Source: Nocardioides cynanchi (GTDB lineage: Bacteria; Actinomycetota; Actinomycetes; Propionibacteriales; Nocardioidaceae). From it: a DNA stretch of 64,000 nt. Location: contig NZ_CP044344.1 of the NCBI RefSeq assembly GCF_008761635.1, forward strand, positions 2,356,001 through 2,420,000, written 5' to 3'. The position numbers were made by a program, and so were the translations under genes. This document shows, one piece after another, positions 7,670 to 16,051 of the stretch (position 1 is its first letter; each line of letters opens with the position of its first letter). The notes below the pieces were generated by a model. The model searched no databases. It was not told the origin of the DNA and saw only the letters and a program-made list of their open reading frames with translations.

Positions 7670-8970
7670 GCGCCGTCCTTCAGCAGTCCTCGAGCGATGA
7701 TGGTGCGCTGCACCTCGGAGGCGCCCTCGTAGATCCGGGGCGCCCGCACCTCACGATAGAGCCGCTCGAGCAGATGGCCGCGCTGGAGTCCGCGGGCGCC
7801 GTGCAGCTGGACCGCCTGGTCGACCACCCACTGCGCCATCTCGGTGGCGAACAGCTTGGCCATCGCCGCGCTCGTGGTGACGTCGCCCATCGGTGGTCGA
7901 GCGGAGCCCATCGGTGGTCGAGCGGAGCCCATCGGTGGTCGAGCGGAGCCCATCGGTGGTCGAGCGGAGTCGAGACCACTCGCGCCCATCGGTGGTCGAG
8001 CGGAGCCCATCGGTGGTCGAGCGGAGTCGAGACCACGCGCGTCGTACGCCGCCGCGGCCGCGCGCACGAGCAGCCGGCCGGCCTCGATCCTGGTCGCCAT
8101 CTCGGCCAGCGTGTGCTGGGTGGCCTGGAGGTCGGCGAGCCGGCCACCGAAGAGCTCGCGCTCGCGGGCCCAGGCCAGGCTGGCGTCGAGGGCAGCCTGT
8201 GCCATCCCGACCGCGAACGCGCCGACGCTGGGCCGGAACAGGTCGAGGGTCCGCATCGCCACCCCGAACCCCTGGTCGACCTCGCCCAGGACGTCGTCGG
8301 GGCCGACGCGCACGCCGTCGAAGGTCAGGGTGCCGAGGGCGTGCGGGCTGAGCATGTCGAGCGGCTCGCCGGTCAGCCCCGGGCTGTCGCCGGCCACCGC
8401 GAACGCCGTGACGCCGCGGGCCCGGCTGTCGGGCGTCGTACGCGCGAACACGCTGTAGACGTCGGCGCCGGGGGCGTGCGAGATCCAGGTCTTCTGACCG
8501 TGCAGGGTCCAGCCGTCCCCGTCCCGCCGGGCCTCGAGGGAGAGCGCGGCGGCGTCGGACCCGGCATCGGGTTCCGACAGGGCAAAGGCCGCCACCACGT
8601 CGCCGGCGACCACCCCGGGCAGCCAGCGTTCGCGGGTGGTGTCGTTGCCGGCCTGGAGGATCGGGTAGGAGCCGAGGCCCTGGAGCGCGAGGGCGGTCTC
8701 GGCCTCGGTGTCGATCGTGGCGAGGGCCTCCCGGAGCAGGCAGAGCTGCATCGCCGCCGCGTCGCGCGGTGCCTCGTCGGACTCACCGCCGAAGAGCCCG
8801 CGCAGCAGCCCCGCGTCACCGAGCGCCTTGACCAGCGGGCGGTTGATCGCCCCGTGCACCGGCGCGATCCCGGCCAGCGCCTCGACCGCCCGGTCGCGCG
8901 CCCACATGGCGTACTCCTGCTGACCGGGCGTGAGCCCGAACGCCGTCCCGCTGCTCACGCGTCCGACCAT
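7666..8970 (-). CDS. Acyl-CoA dehydrogenase carrying an in-frame repeat insertion
   Basis: The 434-residue flavoprotein has AAFALSEPDAGSDAAALS, WTLHGQKTWISHAPG, RELFGGRLADLQATQHTLAEMA and a C-terminal catalytic-glutamate motif APRIYEGASEVQRTIIA. About 50 residues (roughly 312-362) between AAAAAYD and DVTTSAAMAKLFATE are encoded by the dispersed repeat and read SARPPMG six times with two GLD leaders. The normal family has only a short loop there. The frame is kept, so the protein may fold with an exposed loop. ATG 8970 is preferred to the upstream TTG at 8997 because a TAGCGT -10 box lies 7 nt before it. It is the first gene of the minus operon that runs to RidA. Confidence 0.88.
   Translation of the reverse strand: MVGRVSSGTAFGLTPGQQEYAMWARDRAVEALAGIAPVHGAINRPLVKALGDAGLLRGLFGGESDEAPRDAAAMQLCLLREALATIDTEAETALALQGLGSYPILQAGNDTTRERWLPGVVAGDVVAAFALSEPDAGSDAAALSLEARRDGDGWTLHGQKTWISHAPGADVYSVFARTTPDSRARGVTAFAVAGDSPGLTGEPLDMLSPHALGTLTFDGVRVGPDDVLGEVDQGFGVAMRTLDLFRPSVGAFAVGMAQAALDASLAWARERELFGGRLADLQATQHTLAEMATRIEAGRLLVRAAAAAYDARGLDSARPPMGSARPPMGASGLDSARPPMGSARPPMGSARPPMGSARPPMGDVTTSAAMAKLFATEMAQWVVDQAVQLHGARGLQRGHLLERLYREVRAPRIYEGASEVQRTIIARGLLKDGA
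7886..8036 (+). repeat. Dispersed repeat, six 21-bp units in two sub-arrays inside a CDS
   Basis: Four 21-bp units (CCCATCGGTGGTCGAGCGGAG) start at 7886, 7907, 7928 and 7949 and are closed by TCGAGACCAC. After a short gap two more units (7985, 8006) are closed the same way. All lie in frame in the acyl-CoA dehydrogenase gene on the opposite strand. Confidence 0.95.
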
Positions 8971-8977
8971 ACCGGGA

Positions 8978-9007
8978 ACGCTATTGCGCCTTGACAACGC
9001 CCGTCAA
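8978..9007 (-). promoter_or_regulatory. Putative promoter of the minus-strand degradative operon
   Basis: On the minus strand TTGACG (9007-9002), an 18-bp spacer and TAGCGT (8983-8978) precede ATG 8970 by 7 nt, giving a leaderless transcript. The -35 lies in the palindrome TTGAC-N7-GTCAA (8991-9007) shared with the divergent promoter. Confidence 0.5.
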
Positions 9008-9021
9008 GAAGCCGCTATGTT
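8991..9021 (+). promoter_or_regulatory. Putative promoter of the monooxygenase/reductase gene
   Basis: TTGACA (8991-8996), 19 bp, then TATGTT (9016-9021) on the plus strand. Its -35 is the other half of the palindrome that serves the divergent operon, so one protein bound at 8991-9007 could control both. Confidence 0.45.
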
Positions 9022-9023
9022 GA

Positions 9024-9086
9024 GATAGTCCGTGACGTTCGTGTCCCCTTTCAGGCTCAGATGGGGCGCTTTCGTCACGGACTATC
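9024..9086. promoter_or_regulatory. Long perfect inverted repeat, candidate PaaX-type operator
   Basis: GATAGTCCGTGAC at 9024-9036 is repeated in perfect inverted orientation at 9074-9086, with 37 bp between the 13-bp arms. It begins at the expected transcription start and extends to 22 bp before the GTG start. E. coli PaaX sites are also widely spaced inverted repeats, so binding by the local PaaX protein is a reasonable inference. Confidence 0.6.
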
Positions 9087-9108
9087 CCGGCGAGGCGGAG
9101 GCGGACGA

Positions 9109-11514
9109 GTGCGGATCGCGGTGGTCGGCGGGGGCCCGGGCGGGCTGTACTTCAGCGCGCTGGCACAGCAGCTGGCGGCCACCACCGGGCAGACACACGA
9201 GATCACCGTGTGGGAGCGCAACGCCGCGGACGACACGTTCGGCTTCGGGGTGGTCTTCAGCGACGAGACCCTGGGCGGGATCGAGCACGCCGACCCGGTG
9301 GTCTTCGAGCAGATGCAACGCGAGTTCGCGATCTGGGACGACATCGACGTCCACTTCAAGGGCGAGGTGATCACCAGCGGCGGGCACGGCTTCGCCGCCA
9401 TGAGTCGGCGCCGGCTCCTGGAGATCCTCCAGGCGCGCTGCCGCGAGCTCGACGTGACCATCCACTTCCGGACCGAGGCGCCCGACGTCGACGAGCTCGT
9501 CGCCTCCCACGACCTGGTGCTGGCCGCCGACGGCCTCAACTCCGCGATCCGCACGCGGTACGCCGACACCTTCCGCCCGACCCGCGACGTCCGCGACTGC
9601 CGTTACATCTGGCTCGGCACCGACAAGGTCTTCGACGCCTTCAAGTTCCACATCGTCCAGACGCCGTACGGCGTGATGCAGATCCACGGCTATCCCTACG
9701 ACGCCACCGGGTCGACCTTCATCGTCGAGATGACGAGCGAGGTCTGGCGGAACGCCGGCTTCGCCGACCTCGCTGACCGTCCGTGGGCTCTGGGTGAGTC
9801 CGACGAGAAGTCGATCGAGCGGATCCGTGAGCTCTTCGACGACATCCTGGGCGGCCACGAGGTGATGGCCAACAACTCGCGCTGGATCAGCTTCACCACG
9901 ATCCGCAACGAGCACTGGGTCCACGCCGAGCCCGACCGGGCACCGGTGGTGATCCTCGGCGACGCTGCCCACACCGCGCACTTCTCGATCGGGTCGGGCA
10001 CGAAGCTCGCGATGGAGGACGCCCTGGCGCTCGCGGCCTGCCTGCACGAGTCCCCCGACGTGGCCACCGCGCTCGAGGTCTACGAGGAGGAGCGCAAGGC
10101 GGTCGTGCTCTCGACGCAGCGCGCGGCCCAGGCCAGCCTCGAGTGGTTCGAGAACCTCGCCCAGTACGTCCATCAGGAGCCCGTGCAGTTCGGCTTCAAC
10201 ATCATGACCCGGTCCCGCCGGGTCACCTACGACAACCTCCGGCTCCGCGACCCGGAGTACGTCGCGCACTGCCAGGCCTGGTACGCCGAGCACGAGGCCC
10301 CGGTGGTCGAGCGGAGTCGAGACCACACGCCGCCGATGTTCCAGCCGGTCACCCTGCGGGCGGCCGAGGGTCGTGGCCTGGCTCTGAACAACCGGGTGAT
10401 CGTCTCGCCCATGGACCAGTACGTCGCGACCGACGGCGTGCCGTCGGACTTCCATCTCGTGCACCTCGGCGGCAAGGCGCTCGGCGGTGCGAGCCTCGTG
10501 ATGACCGAGATGATCTGCACCTCACCGGAGGCGCGGATCACCCCGGGATGCGGCGGCCTCTGGACCGACGAGCAGCGCGACGCCTGGGCTCGCGTCGTCG
10601 ACTTCGTGCACCGCGAGTCGGCCGCCGCGATCGGCTGCCAGCTCGGCCACTCCGGCGCGAAGGGCTCCACCAAGCTGATGTGGGAGGGGATGGACGAGCC
10701 GCTCCCCGCGGGCAACTGGGAGGTCGTCGCGGCCTCGCCGGTCGCCTACTCGCAGGCCAACCAGACCCCGCACGAGCTCGACCGGGCCGGGCTAGACGCG
10801 ATCCGGGACGAGTTCGTCGCCTCCGCGCGACGAGCGGCCGACGCGGGCTTCGACGTGCTCGAGCTGCACTGCGCACACGGCTACCTGCTGTCCGGGTTCC
10901 TCTCCCCGGTCACCAATCGTCGTACTGACGATTACGGCGGAGACGTGGCCGGTCGGCTGCGCTTCCCGCTCGAGGTGTGGCACGCGGTCCGTGAGGTCTG
11001 GCCGGCCGAGAAGCCGATGACGGTCCGGATCTCCGCCACCGACTGGGTCGAGGACGGCCAGACGCTCGAGGACGCCCTCGCCGTGGCCGCCGCCTTCGCC
11101 GAGGCCGGGGCTGCCGCGATCGACGTGTCGACGGGGCAGGTCACCAAGGACGAGCGGCCCGAGTTCGGTCGCAGCTACCAGACGCCGTACGCCGACGCGA
11201 TCCGCAACCGCCTGGGCGTGCCGACCATCGCGGTCGGCGTGATCTCGTCGTACGACGACGTGAACTCGATCCTGATGGCGGGCCGGGCCGACCTGTGCGC
11301 GCTGGGACGGGTGCACCTCTACGACCCGATGTGGACCCTGCACGCGGCGGTCGAGCAGGACTACGACGGACCGGGCGCGGTCTGGCCGGACCCGTGGCGG
11401 GCCGGCCGCCGCAAGCCGCAGACGGGTCGCAGCGACGGGCCGAAACCGCGCCTGGAGCTGATCCGCTCCGGCGGCGAGGTCACGTCGCACCGACGTTGGC
11501 GGCCGGGCCTCTAG
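9109..11514 (+). CDS. Fused FAD monooxygenase / old-yellow-enzyme reductase (2-aminobenzoyl-CoA monooxygenase/reductase type)
   Basis: This 801-residue bifunctional flavoprotein has two halves. Residues 1 to about 395 form a PHBH-type FAD monooxygenase (IAVVGGGPGGLYFS at the N-terminus; GDAAHTAHFSIGSGTKLAMEDAL near 284-308) like salicylyl-CoA 5-hydroxylase. From about residue 409 there is an FMN-binding old-yellow-enzyme barrel (NNRVIVSPMDQY; FDVLELHCAHGYLLSGFLSP; ADLCALGRVHLYDP). This fusion is the architecture of 2-aminobenzoyl-CoA monooxygenase/reductase, which hydroxylates and partly reduces the ring to a non-aromatic enone. The dispersed repeat encodes VVERSRDHT exactly in the linker. 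GTG 9109 is chosen because it directly precedes the flavin motif and follows a GGAGG-like sequence. It converges on the next gene with shared CTAG. Confidence 0.9.
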   Translation: MRIAVVGGGPGGLYFSALAQQLAATTGQTHEITVWERNAADDTFGFGVVFSDETLGGIEHADPVVFEQMQREFAIWDDIDVHFKGEVITSGGHGFAAMSRRRLLEILQARCRELDVTIHFRTEAPDVDELVASHDLVLAADGLNSAIRTRYADTFRPTRDVRDCRYIWLGTDKVFDAFKFHIVQTPYGVMQIHGYPYDATGSTFIVEMTSEVWRNAGFADLADRPWALGESDEKSIERIRELFDDILGGHEVMANNSRWISFTTIRNEHWVHAEPDRAPVVILGDAAHTAHFSIGSGTKLAMEDALALAACLHESPDVATALEVYEEERKAVVLSTQRAAQASLEWFENLAQYVHQEPVQFGFNIMTRSRRVTYDNLRLRDPEYVAHCQAWYAEHEAPVVERSRDHTPPMFQPVTLRAAEGRGLALNNRVIVSPMDQYVATDGVPSDFHLVHLGGKALGGASLVMTEMICTSPEARITPGCGGLWTDEQRDAWARVVDFVHRESAAAIGCQLGHSGAKGSTKLMWEGMDEPLPAGNWEVVAASPVAYSQANQTPHELDRAGLDAIRDEFVASARRAADAGFDVLELHCAHGYLLSGFLSPVTNRRTDDYGGDVAGRLRFPLEVWHAVREVWPAEKPMTVRISATDWVEDGQTLEDALAVAAAFAEAGAAAIDVSTGQVTKDERPEFGRSYQTPYADAIRNRLGVPTIAVGVISSYDDVNSILMAGRADLCALGRVHLYDPMWTLHAAVEQDYDGPGAVWPDPWRAGRRKPQTGRSDGPKPRLELIRSGGEVTSHRRWRPGL
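10302..10326 (+). repeat. Dispersed repeat, single copy in an interdomain linker
   Basis: A complete 25-bp copy read as VVERSRDH in the middle of the monooxygenase/reductase fusion, between the two flavin domains. Confidence 0.95.
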
Positions 11515-11900
11515 GAGATCGCGCGCGAGACCGCGCGACGCCTCGCTGCCAGGTCGACGACGTTGCTCCGCTCGGCAGCCGCCGGTCTCTTCCTCAGCAC
11601 CCGAGTGGTCACCCGCCCGCGGACAGCCGTGACCGCGACCATCGCGCCGGTCTCGGTGTCGTAGGCCGCGACCATGCCGCGGAAGCGGCCCGGCCGGTCC
11701 ATGGTCGCGATCAGGTGGCGCAAGCCGGCGACGCAGGCCGCGACGTCGGCGCCCCTGCGCGGACGCAGGCCGGTGCCGTCGCGGTTCGGGGCCCAGGCCA
11801 GCGCCGCTTCTCGCGAGCCCGCGAGTCGTCGTACGTAGGCGATCTCGTCGGCGGTGAGGGCGGGCTCGAGGTCGATGGCTCCGGCGAACTCGGTCGTCAC
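11511..11900 (-). CDS. Hypothetical protein (129 aa)
   Basis: Not recognised. The protein has an N-terminal acidic helix (PALTADEIAYVRRLAGSREA), a central segment around GLRHLIATMDRPGRFRGMVAAYDT and a very basic C-terminus (RVTTRVLRKRPAAAERS, DLAARRRAVSR). The start is GTG 11900, six bases after a clear AAGGAG. Its TAG stop overlaps the convergent monooxygenase stop in CTAG. It is divergent from the next hypothetical gene, with which it may share a promoter region. Confidence 0.6.
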   Translation of the reverse strand: MTTEFAGAIDLEPALTADEIAYVRRLAGSREAALAWAPNRDGTGLRPRRGADVAACVAGLRHLIATMDRPGRFRGMVAAYDTETGAMVAVTAVRGRVTTRVLRKRPAAAERSNVVDLAARRRAVSRAIS

Positions 11901-12023
11901 GGGTTGCTCCTTCGTTGCGGTGGTCCTGCCTCCTTCCCGCTCGGTGGCCGGACGGCACCCGACGTCCTCGGGGCTGTGGAGGACCGTTCGCACCGGTGGC
12001 CGGATCGGGGCATCGTCGGGGGC

Positions 12024-12440
12024 ATGACCGACGAGCCCTTCCGCCCCGCCCTCCGCACCCAGGCCGACCTCGAACGCATGTGGCGAGCGCTGATGTCGCC
12101 ACTCGGCTTCCGCGGTCACTCGCTGTGGATGGTGGTGATCCAGGACGACCAGCCCGTGCCCCAGCTGATGGAGATCGTCGAGGCGAGCGCGCCGCCGGAT
12201 CCCGAGGAGGTCGAGTCGTTCGCGCGGCTGCTGGAGCATCTGGCGATGCCCGGGCTGCGGTTCGCCTTCCTCCGCTCGCGACCGGGTCGCGGTCGGCCCG
12301 ACGCGACCGACCGGGCCTGGGCGCGGGCCCTCCGTGACGCCGGGCGGCGGGCGGGAGCCGGCGTCGACGTGGTCCACCTCGCGCACGACGACGACGTGCT
12401 CCCGATCGCGCTGGATGACGTCCTCGCCGAGCCGGCCTGA
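12024..12440 (+). CDS. Conserved actinobacterial hypothetical protein (138 aa)
   Basis: The protein starts MTDEPFRPALRTQADLERMWRALM and contains SLWMVVIQDDQPVPQLMEI, a predicted beta-strand run FAFLRSRPGRG and VVHLAHDDDVLPIALDDV. The same architecture is, from memory, common in Nocardioides genomes as a hypothetical protein. No catalytic motif is evident. ATG 12024 is the only in-frame start near the conserved N-terminus. It is divergent from the 129-aa hypothetical gene. Confidence 0.75.
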   Translation: MTDEPFRPALRTQADLERMWRALMSPLGFRGHSLWMVVIQDDQPVPQLMEIVEASAPPDPEEVESFARLLEHLAMPGLRFAFLRSRPGRGRPDATDRAWARALRDAGRRAGAGVDVVHLAHDDDVLPIALDDVLAEPA

Positions 12441-12539
12441 CATCCACAGGCGGCCGAGATCCTGGGTGCCGGCGAGGCGAAACCGTCGTACGGTGGTCAC
12501 CACATCGATGCCGGTATTCGTCTCGGGAGGACTGCCGCG

Positions 12540-13061
12540 ATGCGTGTACGTCGTTACCTCGCCGCCCTGCTCGTCGCGCCCGTGGTCTCCTCGTGCGGCG
12601 GCGGGAGCTCGTCGGTCGCCGATCCGCCGATCTCGAGCCCGCCCTCGTCCTCCCCGCCCAGCACCCAGCCGCCCGCGCACGAGAGCCCCGAGCACTTCAT
12701 CCGACGGTGGGCGGCGGAGGAGAAGCGCATGGAAAACACCGGCAAAACCAGCGCTTACTCGAGCATGACTGATCACTGCAAGGCCTGCGACTCGCTCATG
12801 GCAGACGTCAGGAAGTTCTACTCCCACGGCGGGTACATCAGATGGGGTGGGCTGACCGTGCTGTCCGTAACAGTGAATGGTCGTGCGCAGCACGGCGGGG
12901 TGACCTACGACGTGAAGGTTGACTCGCGACCAACCCACTACCAGGAAACGGCAGATGGCGAGCTCAGACAGATCGAAGGCGGCATCACCAACGAGCTGGT
13001 GACTCTTAAGCGCACAGGGCAGACGTTTCAAGTGACCGGGCGCGCAAGGCTTGCCACATGA
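12540..13061 (+). CDS. DUF6318-like lipoprotein (173 aa)
   Basis: A lipoprotein signal MRVRRYLAALLVAPVVSSCG with a lipobox cysteine at about residue 19 is followed by a Ser/Pro linker of about 30 residues. The domain after it has a CxxC-like pair (HCKACDSL) and GGYIRWGGLTVLSV. This matches the actinobacterial DUF6318 layout. The middle of the gene is visibly less G+C-rich than its neighbours. It overlaps the next secreted protein by ATGA, so the two are co-translated and probably work together outside the membrane. Confidence 0.75.
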   Translation: MRVRRYLAALLVAPVVSSCGGGSSSVADPPISSPPSSSPPSTQPPAHESPEHFIRRWAAEEKRMENTGKTSAYSSMTDHCKACDSLMADVRKFYSHGGYIRWGGLTVLSVTVNGRAQHGGVTYDVKVDSRPTHYQETADGELRQIEGGITNELVTLKRTGQTFQVTGRARLAT

Positions 13062-13861
13062 AGCTTGTAGTTGGACTCCTTCTCTCCATAGCCGGACTCA
13101 TTCTCTGGGTTCCCGCACCCGCCGTAGCCACACCTGAAGACTGTGTTGCCGGTGGAAACCTCGGCGAGATCGATAGTGCCTGCATCAGGTCCGGCTCCGA
13201 GACCAACGCGTACATCACGGCCCACACGGACCACACGTACTCGATCCGCCCGGCCTGCGAGGTGGGCGGCCTGGCGCTGTGCGACCAGCCCGGCACCTGC
13301 AACATCGAGGGGCACGACGGCAACCTGTTCAACGTCTACCAGGACGACAGCCCCGAGCCGCTGGACTGGCAGGCCTGCCTGACCGACCAGGAGGCCCAGC
13401 ACCTCGGCGGGCTGACCCCGGGCGCGGTGCAGCACGCGTTCGAGCGGCTCGCCTGGCCGGCGTCACCCCTGGTCGTCCAGCCGCCCGACGGGAGGACGCT
13501 GGTCAACTTCGACACGAACTTCTACACGACCAACACCGCGCCCTCGACCCGGACGGTGACCCTGATCGGGCAGCAGGTCACGATCGAGGCGACACCGACG
13601 CAGTACCTCTGGCACTTCGCCTCGGGCAGCGACGGAGCCGACCTGACCACCACCGACCCGGGAGCGGCGTACCCCGACCTGCGGGTGACCTACCGCTACC
13701 TCCACGTCGGTGACGTGAGCCCGAGCGTGGACACGACCTACTCCGGCCGCTACCGCGTCGGCAACGGCCCGTGGCGACAGATCCCGGCGACCCTCACCGT
13801 GCCCGGCGCACCGGTCGCCCTGCGGGTGGTCAGCGCGACTCCGCACCTCGTCGGCTACTGA
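13058..13861 (+). CDS. Secreted protein with PKD-like region, partner of the DUF6318 lipoprotein (267 aa)
   Basis: A signal peptide (MKLVVGLLLSIAGLILWVPA, cleavage near AVA) precedes a cysteine-containing region (DCVAGG, SACIRSG, PACEVGGLALCDQ). The C-terminal segment TQYLWHFASGSDGADLTTTDPG, together with LRVTYRYLHVGDVS, resembles the PKD-type pattern W-x-F-G-D-G seen in actinobacterial secreted proteins. The function is unknown. It is coupled to the DUF6318 gene, and its base composition returns to high G+C after about 13200. It is convergent with the decayed endonuclease gene. Confidence 0.75.
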   Translation: MKLVVGLLLSIAGLILWVPAPAVATPEDCVAGGNLGEIDSACIRSGSETNAYITAHTDHTYSIRPACEVGGLALCDQPGTCNIEGHDGNLFNVYQDDSPEPLDWQACLTDQEAQHLGGLTPGAVQHAFERLAWPASPLVVQPPDGRTLVNFDTNFYTTNTAPSTRTVTLIGQQVTIEATPTQYLWHFASGSDGADLTTTDPGAAYPDLRVTYRYLHVGDVSPSVDTTYSGRYRVGNGPWRQIPATLTVPGAPVALRVVSATPHLVGY

Positions 13862-13865
13862 CCCA

Positions 13866-15118
13866 TCACCTACGGCGCACGTAGCGGACGTCGCCGTCGG
13901 GCAGGCGGGACGGGTCCCACGTCGGGTCATGGGCGCGGTGATGGTGGAACGAGCACAACAGGACGCCGTCGGCGACATCGGTCCGGCCGCCCCTGCTCCA
14001 CGGCCTGGCTGCATGGTGGGCCTCGCACCAGGCAGCCGGGATGTCGCAGCCCTCGGCACGACACCGGCGGTCGCGCAGGGCGAGTGCCTTGCGCTAGCCA
14101 CGCGAGAACAGACGACGGGAGCGCCCGAGGTCAGCACCTCGCCCGCGCCGCCGAGCACGGCCGGCAGGATCTCGGCGGTGCAGGCCAGGCGACGCGCTTC
14201 GGTGGCCGTGATCCGGCCACCCGTCGACAGCTCGGCCGCACCGATCCCGTCGCGCAGCGCGTCCAGGTCGAGCGTCACGACGACCGATGTCGGCGTCCCG
14301 CCGTGGACCGGAAGACCGTCGGAGGGCAGGTGCTCGAGCAGCGCACAGAGTGCTTCGCCACGACGTCGCGGCAGCGACAGCGCGTCGAGGTCGCCGGGGA
14401 CCGGACCGGTCGCGTCGGAGTCGAGGTGCCGTCGTCGCGGAGCGGTGAAGGAGTCGAGGTAGGCCCGGAGCTGGTCGGGAAGCCGCGCACACAGGTCGGT
14501 GACACCGTCGCCACGGGGTCGGAACGAGACCCGCAGCTCCGCCCGAGCCCGTCGCTCCTCGGCAGCCAGCAACGCCGCCTCCTGGGCCTCGGCCACCTCG
14601 GGCGCCACCGCATCGAGCACCCGCCGGCCGAGCACCCGCAGCTCGCGCGGACCGAAGTGCCCCGCATCGGCGACCAGCTGTGCGCACGCCTTGCCGGTCA
14701 GCTCCGCCCCGAGATCGGCGGGCAGCGCGTCCAGGGCTCGTGCGATCACCACCGCCTGCGCCGGATTGAGCACGCCGTCCCGAAGCGAGGTGAGGACGAC
14801 GGGCCAGCGACCCAACGACTCGGCCGCCCGCTGGTCACGCACCCCGACCGACACCTCCGAGCGTGACTGCGCCGCGAGCCACACCCCCGCCGACCGGGCA
14901 CCCACATCGGTGGCCAGGTCGGCGGACGACGCGATCAGCTCGAGCCTCAGCCCCTCCAGCCGGGCCAGCGCGCGATCGACCGCGCGCAGCGCCCGAGCCT
15001 TGTCACCGGTCGGCAGGAACGCCGGATCGAGGTCGGCCACGTCGTCGAGCGCCTCGTCGACCGACGCCAGACAGCGCAGGAGGGGGTGCTCCTCGAGCGG
15101 CTGCCTCATCGTGGTCAT
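13866..15118 (-). pseudogene. DUF222 / HNH endonuclease-signature protein, inactivated
   Basis: The N-terminal part (MTTMRQPLEEHPLLRCLASV, DVGARSAGVWLA, RWPVVLTSLRDGVLNPAQA) is the DUF222 domain that precedes HNH modules in actinobacteria, which carry these 13E12-like genes in many copies. Two lesions separate it from its HNH. One base appears lost at about 14130-14133, where CTG-GAC-CTC reads CTGACCTC. A codon expected to be CAG is TAG at 14094-14096. Downstream, the restored frame still encodes RCRAEGCDIPAAWCEAHH, LLCSFHHH and DVRYVRRR before a stop at 13866. A single-base sequencing error could explain the first lesion but not both. Confidence 0.85.
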
Positions 15119-15222
15119 GGATCCACTCAAGCACCGACCACCGACAGTCAGACCGCGAGAATCCCCTTGTCTACCAGGGCAAACCTCGTGACCGTGATCG
15201 CCCGGAAAGGCGCTTCGGGACG

Positions 15223-16047
15223 TCAGCCACCCATCGACATCGTCGGCATCTGGCCCGCGCCCGGCACCGTGAGCCCTGGCAGCGAGCCGGGGGCGAACAG
15301 CACAGCGAGACCCAGCGCCAGCAGCACGAGCGCCACGCCGTACGTCGCGACCCGCCGCCACGGCAACGTCTTCTCGACGGCGATCAGGGCGGCGACCAGA
15401 GCCATCCACGCGACGCTCATGACGCCGAGGGCGAAGAGCGAGGCCATCAGCGCCCAGCAGCAGCCCACGCACCACGCGCCGTTCTTCGCGCCCATCCGGA
15501 TGGCGCCCGCGGGCCCGCCGCGCCAGGAGCCGAGCAGGGCGCCGAGCGGGCTCCGGCACTTGCCCAGGCACACGTCCTTGAGCGGGGTCAGCTCGTAGCC
15601 GGCCGCCACGAGCAGGGTGGCTCCGGCGAGCGCGCGTCCGGCATGTCCCCAGGCCAGAGCGTCACCGGTCAGCCGCGTCGCGACCACACTCAGCGCGAAG
15701 GCGGCCACGCCGGCGCCGGCCCAGGTCAGGAGGTAGCCGGCGGTGAACAGCAGCGGCAGCAACCGTGTGCCCTGGCTCATCCGTGCGTACAACGCGACGG
15801 TCGGGGAGACCGACGGGAACATCATCGCCGCCATCATCACCACCCAGACACCGATGAACCAGACGAACGACCCCAGCCCTGTCCAGGGCCCGGCGTCCAT
15901 CCCGTCCATCACCCGCGCGGTCCACCACCAGCCGAGTCCCGCGAGCACGACGAGTACGGCGACCAGGCCCCCTTGGGTCCGTGCCGCCGCGTACAGCGGC
16001 CGCAGCCCCGCCTGACCGGGAGCCGTCACCGGCTCGAGGTGGCTCAT
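15223..16047 (-). CDS. DUF2182 integral membrane protein
   Basis: The 274-residue protein has about seven hydrophobic segments. It carries the DUF2182 signatures GVWVVMMAAMMFPSVSPTVALY, AAGYELTPLKDVCLGKCRSP and GAKNGAWCVGCCWALMASLFALGVM, a predicted metal-binding membrane family rich in Met and Cys. It ends with a Met/Gly-rich tail. It is four bases downstream of the DUF1326 gene on the same strand, a pairing seen widely. A joint role in handling a metal at the membrane is inferred. Confidence 0.9.
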   Translation of the reverse strand: MSHLEPVTAPGQAGLRPLYAAARTQGGLVAVLVVLAGLGWWWTARVMDGMDAGPWTGLGSFVWFIGVWVVMMAAMMFPSVSPTVALYARMSQGTRLLPLLFTAGYLLTWAGAGVAAFALSVVATRLTGDALAWGHAGRALAGATLLVAAGYELTPLKDVCLGKCRSPLGALLGSWRGGPAGAIRMGAKNGAWCVGCCWALMASLFALGVMSVAWMALVAALIAVEKTLPWRRVATYGVALVLLALGLAVLFAPGSLPGLTVPGAGQMPTMSMGG

Positions 16048-16051
16048 GGGT

